DNA of 64,000 bases, taken from positions 44,382,766-44,446,765 of the forward strand of contig OX387184.1 of assembly GCA_947561395.2 (NCBI GenBank). Reading direction: 5' to 3'. The position numbers and the translations under genes were made by a program. The notes beneath the pieces are model-generated. The model ran no database searches. It worked only from the letters and a program-made list of their open reading frames with translations, and was not told the origin of the DNA. Source of the DNA: Buxus sempervirens. Taxonomy: Eukaryota; Streptophyta; Magnoliopsida; Buxales; Buxaceae. Of this stretch, positions 56,813 through 64,000 are shown in pieces; the first letter of the stretch is position 1; the number at the start of each line of letters is the position of its first letter.

Positions 56813-58343
56813 AGTTTGGAGGCAATAGAAGAATTGCCAATGTCTGAATTCTCTGCTTGGTTGGACTCTCCAGTTCAATTTGACTCTCCAACACCTCCTT
56901 CCTCTCCTTTCACTTAGAAATTTCAGTTTGTTGAATTTGTGCTCAAGCCAGAAATTGATGACTAAATTGAACAATTTTATGTATTCATTTTAATTGTTCA
57001 CGGTTTCACTAGTTTGTGTTAAGGTAAGTGTCAAGAAGGGTCAATAGTAAGATCTATGGATAATTTTTGTTTGCAATTACTGTTGTATGTTAATGAAGTT
57101 TTTATTATTGCAAGATTCGAACAGATTACATAACTTTGTTGGTTGGATGGAATCATGCTGCAGTTGTTGAGCATTGAATGAAAAAACTAACAGGTACACA
57201 CGCAACAAAAGGCTGCAACAGAAGAATTACCTTGAGAATATGCTTTTGAGAACATAGAGGCAATACAAATATTGAAAAGGAAAACATGTTTTGAGTTTAA
57301 TGAAACATAGGCTGGCTGAAAACTAGAATTGTATTTAATTTTTGTGCACTGCCACTCCCAAGCATGATGGAAGGAGGGTTGCATCAATTTGGTTGCCAGC
57401 ATAAGACCTGTGATAGATCTAATTAATATTTGGTTTTAGCTTAGTTCTTCCATGCAAGAGTATTTTAACTACTCAAAAGACTAATAGATGCTATGCAGAA
57501 AACGAAACAACATTCAAAGAAGAAAATCCAATATTTTATGCGAAAAAAAAAAAAAGTATAGCAATATTCTAGAATCCAAACTCTATAATAGTAATATGTA
57601 ATGACCATCAACAAATGAAATAAGAAAATGAAACAACACATCTTAAAGTTGAAAATAAAGGACAGGTCTAAGAACTTACAAACCCTCGTTTGAAGCTTTT
57701 TCCTTCTTCACCAATTGGTACAATGCAACACTGCAAGTTTGTAAAGTGTTATTCACAAAGAGGGAGGCCTATTGAAAGAGGCAAAATGTGCAAAAAGAGG
57801 GAGGACATTGGAAAAGATTTAGAAGGGCATCTCTTCCAATCGATCTAGAAAAAACAGTCAATATTCAATATCAATTGAAAGAGATGCCCTTCTATAAACT
57901 GCAAGATAACATTCATATAAAAGGGGAAAAAAAACAATGAAGAAATTTCACCCGAAGGCCAAGGCACGTTAGATGTACCCACCCATTATAGCCTTCACCC
58001 TTAACCTACACGTCTACTTCACCACAGGCTCCTATCCTTGCCATACCTCCATTCTCCCTCTACCTTCTCACACCACCATCATCAATCCAAAGAGAAAACA
58101 GGGCAACATGCAACCCACAAAAGATTGATAGAAGAGAAAGAGAGAAAGATGGAGAGAGAGAGAGAGAGAAGAGGGAGAAAGAGAGTGAGAGAGTACTTGG
58201 TTTGCTGTGGAAGAAAGATCTTCAAGGAAGAAGAGGTGAGGACGTTGAGAGTCGAGATAGTCAGACTCGTCTAAAAGCCCTCGAGAAACCAAATCGTCAG
58301 TTTTAACTTTAAAACCCTCAAAAACTATAAAAGCCCCTAAAAT
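56813..58343. other. Unassigned region inside the Harbinger element
   Basis: Contains a 31-codon plus-strand stretch ending in a stop (SEFSAWLDSPVQFDSPTPPS, 56848-56917) that may continue the small exons left of the MITE. A GA microsatellite lies at 58153-58170 within a purine-rich leader (58120-58260). No known protein or RNA was recognised. Confidence 0.3.
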
Positions 58344-58619
58344 ATGGTTTCTGGTTTTTGCGTGGATTTCATTATTTGATTTGAAAACCCAGCTTCCAAA
58401 ATCCCTACCAAATAGAAAATTTGCATTCTGGATTTGGATTCTATTAGAATCCAGAATCCAAAAACCCCACCAAACGGCCCCATGGTTTCTGGTTTTTGCG
58501 TGGATTTCATTATTTGATTTGAAAAACCAGCTTCCAAAATCCCTACCAAATAGAAAATTTGCATTCTGGATTTGGATTCTAGTAGAATCCAGAATCTAGA
58601 AACCCCACCAAACGGCCCC
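58344..58619. repeat. Tandemly duplicated Harbinger right end, two 138-bp units
   Basis: Units 58344-58481 and 58482-58619 are nearly identical. Each starts ATGGTTTCTGGTTTTTGCG and ends CCCCACCAAACGGCCCC. The second unit ends at the element boundary before TAA. Confidence 0.9.
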
Positions 58620-58624
58620 TAAGT

Positions 58625-58957
58625 TTCAAATTGCTTAAACTTAGCCTGAGCTTATGGAAATGGAATAAAGAGAAGTTTGGAGACCTGAACTTAAAAGCCA
58701 ACACCTTATATGAGGAGATTGTTCGGTTACAAGAAATCATAGACAATTTAGATGATCCTCAGGTCATAAAAGCTGAGCAAAGACTTCAAATAGAATATCA
58801 TAAAACTCTTAAGTACCAAGAAATGATATGGGCTCAAAAATCTAGGATCAATTCGATTAGGATCAAAACACAAAAAAGAAACTGTAGGATGCTAATGGAA
58901 GAGATTGAAAAACGAGAGAGGGTACAGAAGCTACAGCGACTTGATATTCTCTCGTTT
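58625..58957 (+). pseudogene. LINE ORF2 linker fragment
   Basis: An open plus-strand stretch of 109 codons resembles the helical linker between endonuclease and reverse transcriptase of plant LINEs (LWKWNKEKFGDL, EEIVRLQEIID, LQIEYHKTLKYQEMIWAQKS). It breaks off before the RT domain. It lies directly right of the Harbinger end and is an isolated fragment. Confidence 0.75.
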
Positions 58958-59167
58958 TGATTTTCCTGTTAGCAAAGAAAAAAAAAGGGTAAATACGTAC
59001 CTTAAATGTTGGAGTGAGGAAGGAACTGTAAATCGTTGGAGTGAGGAAGGAACTGTTGATTTACAGCTGTGAAACAACTCTTGAATATGGAAGATGATAG
59101 AACAGCCTCTATAGCGATAGAAGTGTAGCCTCTGTAGCATAGCCTATAGAAGAGAAGTTACCGATCG

Positions 59168-59391
59168 GGCTTTCGTGTTTTTAGGCAACAGATAGATACG
59201 AGCGTGATTTTGTTTTCCGGAAAACGACATACAGGATATTGGCCGGTAAGTCGTTTTCCAGAAAATTGCTATTTTTAAGGAAAAATATTTTACATTATAT
59301 TGTATTTTACATGGAAACAAACACTTGGAAAACCCCACTTTACCCCGAAAACATTTTCGGTATTAGATTTTACATCGAAACAAACGCAGCC
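59168..59391. mobile_element. Harbinger-like MITE remnant
   Basis: The right end reads, on the minus strand, GGCTGCGTTTGTTTCGATG, with TAA after it (59392-59394), like the element at 27931-30142. GGAAAAC words and ACAAACACTTGGAAAA also recur. The left end (near 59168, GGCTTTCGTGTTTTT) is a weak match. Confidence 0.5.
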
Positions 59392-59394
59392 TAA

Positions 59395-61442
59395 GTGTCA
59401 AAAACCTCTCTTTGCCTAATACGTAGAGAGCAAAGGAGAGAAGAGCTCAAGGGTTTTCAAAATTGGAGAAGAAGAAGAAGAGGAAGAACGAGAAAGAAAG
59501 AGAAGAGAAAAGGGAGAAGGGGTTGCCGCACAGCCTATCTCCCATCAGAATTTGCTTCCAAGACTTGGCCTTTCTTGCTGTTTGGGGTGATCTTAATCTG
59601 ATCGTGTGGATCAGGTATGTGAAGAAAAAAAAGACAAATTCTTTGATCAATTTGAGCATGGCGTTAACTTGTGCATAACCAGAATTTTCCGGGTTGATAT
59701 TTTGTGAGTGATTTGCTTCAGATTGAAGGGAAGAGAGAGGCTTCCATTCCTAGAATTTTTGTGTGGCTGGTTGTTAAAATTTCAGGTCGGGTTCAAATAG
59801 TTTTAAACTCTTTTGTCTAATGCTTTTAGTAGCAAATTTTCTAAAAATGGTTACGTTGTTATTTATGTCCAAAACCAAAACCAGTGAGTACCGAATTTTG
59901 TTGTTCTTTGGTTGATTGCAAGAGATTGTCACCTGGGAATCTTGAGGTGAATTCAAGCTACAAACAGTATCTAAGTAGCACCTTCAAATACAAAATATAC
60001 TTTGATTTGTTTGATTTCAAAGACTTTCATTTACATTCGGGTTTGAGAATTTGTTTAAAAATGTATAACTCTAACTTACATGAGACTATGGTGAAACTTT
60101 TGGTGATGTCTAGTTTAAAGGGGTAAATTTACTGAAGTAGTTTAGTTAAATTATACTTGTTTCATTTGATGAATGCAAAAGATTTCGTTTGGTATACATT
60201 TTAAAATTAGCACAGTTCAGATTTAGGTGTTTAGCCATTTGGTGGATTTCTTGTCTCTAGATAGGCTTAAGAGTGATTTAAAAAGGGGGTTGCAAGGATT
60301 TGGAGTAGTAAAGGAGATAGGTATGTATTCTGAAATTTTCAGGTTTGTTTAGGAACAATTTGAAGTTTATAACAGCACCCATTCTGTTATACGGGTTTAA
60401 AACTATATACAATTCGATGGCTTGCGAGGGCTTGAAATCCTTGTATTAAAATTCAGGTTATGAGCTTAGAATTTAGTTTAGGGTGTTTGTGAATGAATGG
60501 AGATGGTGGTAGCCCATTTGGACCCCAAAATAGGAAATTAAAAATCACCAAAAGGCAGTCTTCAGCAAATTTGGGAAAAAGGCGTTCAACACAACTTGTT
60601 TTTTCCAAAAATATTTAATTTTTAGTGGTATAATGCATACAGTAATGAAAAATCAATTTATATTTTAGTGAGTATTTAAAGTTTAGGCATGAATTTAAAT
60701 GAACTTAAAATTTAGTGAAAATTCATGTATTCTCTACAAAGTAAAGTTATGGGCTTGTAAAACCGTTTTTGCTCATGTTTAAAATTAGTAATACTTGAAG
60801 CTAAACTATTCTTTTGTTTATAAAGTTATTCTTTAACTTGTTTAATTGATTCGGTTTGGTTGGGTTGAGTTATGTGTTTGGAGAATGAAGCTGAGGCTCC
60901 TTACTGATTTGAAAGGGCTACAAGCCTATGGCATTTCTGAAAGGCAATATGGCCTAGAGATTTAATGGAAAGTGAACATGAGATTCACTTGGATTTGGTT
61001 TTGTGCTTGGGGCAGATGGTGCCCTTATGAGTTTTGTTTAGTAAAATGTTTTGAATGGTTATTTATGAGTTTGTATGAGTCTAGTGGGCATAGAGATGGT
61101 TGTGGATCCATAGTCAATCTAGTCAGTGTATTAGTGATGGCTTGTTGAGTTAACACACGAGCCATATTCGCGTTCCACAGTGTGGGATCAGTGAGGCCTT
61201 CTTGTGAGATAGTTGTGTTGTGGCAACATGTTCTGCTGTGTGGGATCGGCGAGGTCTCCTTGCGTATGTGTGTTATGGTCATAGTTGATTGGGTTGTCTC
61301 AACCCGTTCTGCCGCGTGGGATCGACGAGGTCTCTGTGAGTGCGTGTGTTATGGTTGCAATTGACTGAGTTGTCTTTTGCCAGCCCATTCATGGGTGCTC
61401 CACCTGGGGTGATGTCCATATTCTGGCTTCTACCTGCGAGTC
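59395..61442 (+). mobile_element. Del-like LTR fragment
   Basis: Contains a purine-rich leader (59460-59520), the conserved box (GAGTCTAGTGGGCATAG, GTGGATCCATAG at 61077-61112) and three units of about 75 bp with GTGTGGGATCGGCGAGGTCTC (61165-61380). It is interrupted at 61443 by another LTR start, with GAGTC just before it (61438-61442). Its 5' end is unclear. Confidence 0.6.
61165..61380. repeat. Tandem repeat in Del-like LTR, about 75-bp units
   Basis: Three diverged units contain GTGTGGGATC-G-GAGG(C/T)CT, TGTGTTATGG and GTT(G/C)TGTC. The block sits just after the conserved ATGGATCCAT-type box. Confidence 0.7.
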
Positions 61443-63816
61443 TGTAAACCCAAAATTTTCAGTAAATAAATAAATAATAACTAAATAGGAGTATTTGGTA
61501 TGTCAATAAATGTGTCAAAATAAATTAGAGAATAAACTTAGAAATTTCGGAAGAAATCGAGTGCGTAGACGTAAAATTATCAAGAGAGGGGTATTTTGGT
61601 CAATTCATATTAATTATTAGTAAATAATTAAATACATTAATTAAATTATTACTAGACTTGAGAAATGGTGATAGACTTAAGTTGGGTTCAGATTCCCTAT
61701 TAACAATGATATTTAAAGCTTAATAATTGGAATAATAACATATTAGTAATTTTGTTTGATTTGAAGCCTTAAGTCGAGAAAATGAGAATTTTATTGAAGG
61801 ATATTAATTATAATTACAGATGATCACACTTATAGAGGAGATCCGGAGTTTGCCGCAGACTTGACTGTTGGATCGTGAGATATCAAGGAAAGAGTGGATT
61901 ACAGGTCATCATTAAATCTGATTGGTGGGTAAGTATAGAGCTCGTTAGTAGTGCGATGCGTGGGATCGAGGAAGAATAAAATGGGGCTTTTCTATTTTAT
62001 TTGGGGTTGATCGTATGAGAGTTTTTGTTTTGGGCATTTGGCGGCTGCAAAGGGAGAAAATGAATAGGAGAGAGAAAGAAAGATTGAGAAGAGAAGAGGA
62101 AGAAGGAGGGAGAGGAGAGCGTGATGCCTGGTTTCTCAGTTTCCCAGGAGTGTTTTGCATCTGTGAAGTGAGGAAACGATTGCTGGAAAGAGGAGGAAGA
62201 GGTGATCTCACGCGAACAGAAGTAGGTAACACACTATGTTTTTCGTTGATTTGTGTTTCCTTCGTGTTTGATCGTAAAAGCATGCTTAATCGTAGTGTAT
62301 ATGTGTATTTTGTTGGATTATTATTGTATAAATATATGTAGAAATCGTTGAGATTGAGGAAATCACACTGCACAAATTCTTGGATTAACCGCACTATTTA
62401 GAGCGCCAACCTCCCATCACTTGGTTGTCGATTGGCGCCCCTTTTATTTAAACAGAATCCGTGTTTCCGTAATGCGTTATCGCTGATGGACGCTAAGTTG
62501 TTTGGGGTTAGCGTCCATTAGCGCCTATTGGCACCCATTATCGTCCAAACGTAAAAAGTAAAACAAAAGGCTAAGTAATCATTATAAGCCTAAATTTTAA
62601 ATATTTATATATACCTTAATGAATAAAAACTTAAACTTAAATACTTTTCTCTTACTTTATCGAATTAAACTAAAATCTAAATACTTTCATTTGCCTTTTT
62701 AACCCTCACCAAACTCTAAATAACTTGAAAACCTTAACCCAAACCTAATTAGATTGTATACGTATATTACTCTTCACTAAATCCAAACTTTAATAATTTT
62801 TAATATTTTAACCAAATCTTAAATAAATCCTATTATTTTAACACGACCCCACCTACACTATTAAACAATTAAATATTTTTATATTAACATAATTAATACA
62901 TTATTAGACCCGCACCTTAGCATGCGTGTTATGTGTCCAAATCCCTGTGTAATTAAATATCTGTCTAACACTAAATTGAGTTATCACGTTAAGTGTATTT
63001 TTCTGTACTGAACAAAATGTTATGATTAATAAACTAAAGAACCGTTGTAGGGACGAGACTAGGGATTATCAATTAAACATGAACCAAATGTGTTATACAT
63101 AATATTGAAATTGAGAATTATTTGTATATTGGCTTGGTGGCCAGTTTTATTGATAACCTGCTTGGTGGCAGAGATCTGTTTATATTACCCGCTTGGTGGC
63201 GGAGACCCATACCCGCTTGGTGGCGAAGACTTTACCCGCTTAGTGGCGGAGACATTACCTCCTTCAAGAGAGACATTTTTCCTCCTGTGGGGCAGATATA
63301 TTTCCGATGGATTGCATCCTACAAGAGAGGTACCTCATGTGGGGGAGATGTCATTATACCCACATGTGAGTTATCACTGAAAGGTGAGGAAGCTATCTCC
63401 TACGGTAGAGGTAGATGCTGTGTGTCCACATCCTGCGGTCGAGTTATGTTATCTCCTGCAGGAGGTACCTGTAGTTGTAGAGATATGCATTTTCCTGTGG
63501 AGTTAGTGTGGATATTATGTGTTTACGTCCCGCGGTATAGGTAGGCTACTACTGGATAGTGAATTTCTTCTACTAATTATATGATTGATTCTAAGATTGA
63601 ATGATTGGGCTAAAGGTATCTGACTAGATTGTTTATTTTAAATGAAATATTGAAATGTCAAAATTGAACAGAATTGCTATGACTTAGTTAAAATTAAATA
63701 TGATGGAATCATGAATAAAATGTAGAATTGTTCTTAGGGAGACACAAATTAAAATAAATTGAAAACCAGGTGATTATGATCTATAATACATTGTTCTAAT
63801 AATTGAAATGAAACTT
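61443..63816 (+). mobile_element. Del-like LTR, interrupted at its right by another LTR
   Basis: Starts TGTAAACCCAAAATTTTCAG. It contains a purine-rich leader (62060-62130), a GC-rich block with GCGCC and GGCGCCCC words (62398-62545) and a minisatellite (63131-63253). Its 3' end is not reached before the LTR at 63817 begins. Small open frames (62015-62341, 63122-63544) are LTR noise. Confidence 0.6.
63131..63253. repeat. Minisatellite CCCGCTTGGTGGCGGAGAC
   Basis: Five units of 19-26 bp at about 63131, 63157, 63188, 63212 and 63234. The last three are nearly identical. Looser TCCTGCGG-GAG repeats follow to 63545. Spacers are only a few bases, so this is a tandem repeat and not a CRISPR array. 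Confidence 0.85.
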
Positions 63817-64000
63817 TGTAGACACCCCAAATTGCACAAACAATCATCAAAAATCATTATCTCCTGGAAAGCCAGCACAGAATTTGAAGAAAATAAATTT
63901 TTGCCAGTATCCGGATACTCAATCTGGATACAAGTGCTCCTCCTCGTATCCGGATACTCATACCGGATACGTGTGGGCCTTAGCGTATCCGATACCATGT
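63817..64000 (+). mobile_element. Third copy of the LTR A/B family, 5' end only
   Basis: Starts TGTAGACACCCCAAATTGCA like LTR B and runs off the window. Two palindromes are visible (GTATCCGGATAC and TCTGGATAC types, about 63917-63942 and 63954-63980), with a third beginning at 63985. AACTT (63812-63816) is the left flank. Confidence 0.85.

Larger units (their letters stand above)
51178..58619 (-). mobile_element. PIF/Harbinger transposon, interrupted by later insertions
   Basis: The outer ends are inverted repeats: GGGGTCGTTTGTTAGGGTTT on the left and, read inward from the right, GGGGCCGTTTGGTGGGGTTT. Both continue into a TTCTGGATT block. The 3-bp flanks are CAA (51175-51177) and TAA (58620-58622), one mismatch for a Harbinger-type TAA duplication. 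It contains the transposase pseudogene, a solo LTR (51694-54143), nested MITEs (56081-56812) and a tandemly duplicated right end (58344-58619). Pairing of these two ends is an inference. Confidence 0.65.

Noticed and set aside
62015-62341. Arginine/glutamate-rich open frame
   Set aside because: Comes from a purine-rich stretch in an LTR. The same bias gives frames near 1332-1568, 49809-50084 and 59463-59678.
63131-63545. CRISPR-like series of short repeats
   Set aside because: Units are directly tandem with spacers of only a few bases, in a plant LTR. This is a minisatellite.

Overview
The window is nuclear DNA from a higher plant, most likely a eudicot. Species and chromosome cannot be read from it. 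It holds one convincingly intact host gene with plant-type GT-AG introns. Almost everything else is transposable-element sequence, much of it nested: solo LTRs of Tat/Ogre-like and Del/Tekay-like Ty3/gypsy families, plant L1-type LINEs, a PIF/Harbinger DNA transposon, hAT, Mutator and Harbinger-like MITEs, and tRNA-derived SINEs. No bacterial, organellar, rRNA or true tRNA gene was seen.

Layout. (1) 1-24.1 kb is a retrotransposon nest. A decayed Ty3/gypsy integrase (7517-8609, + strand) is bordered on its left by an Ogre-like element in minus orientation: LTR 4423-7516, a PBS-like site, and a DUF7745 pseudogene at 1924-2880. On its right is a second copy of the same LTR type, starting at 8841. 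That copy was hit by two solo LTRs of one family in opposite orientations (11070-15801 and 15925-18411). The first of these contains a solo Del-like LTR (13023-15307). A pile of Del-like LTRs fills 18432-24069. Several insertions keep readable 5-bp target duplications, so the order of events can be reconstructed. (2) 24.1-31.6 kb holds a decayed LINE, a SINE, a Harbinger-like element of 2.2 kb with TAA target duplication, and the first copy (P1) of a duplicated flank.

(3) 31599-40807 (minus strand) is a complete eight-exon gene for the alpha subunit of Rab geranylgeranyl transferase (742 codons). Its large introns carry a LINE fragment, a Mutator-type MITE with an internal minisatellite, a SINE and a microsatellite. 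(4) 41.6-49.5 kb is a second copy (P2) of the gene's flank, in direct orientation, occupied by a 5.8-kb LINE. Part of that LINE's reverse transcriptase is inverted in place. The P1/P2 homology ends almost exactly at the gene's stop codon, which suggests a tandem duplication whose second gene copy has been lost.

(5) 51.2-58.6 kb is a PIF/Harbinger element. Its transposase gene (minus) was split by a solo LTR (51694-54143, target duplication CTCAT), and that LTR in turn contains a fold-back element with a near-perfect 64-bp palindrome. A hAT MITE with an 8-bp target duplication lies nearby. (6) 58.6-64 kb returns to LINE and LTR debris and ends inside another LTR of the family seen at 11-18 kb.

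Only the prenyltransferase gene looks functional. The other coding stretches are pseudogenes. The integrase stops all fit C-to-T changes at CG or CAG sites, as expected for long-methylated, silenced elements. Coordinates of element ends without a target duplication are approximate.
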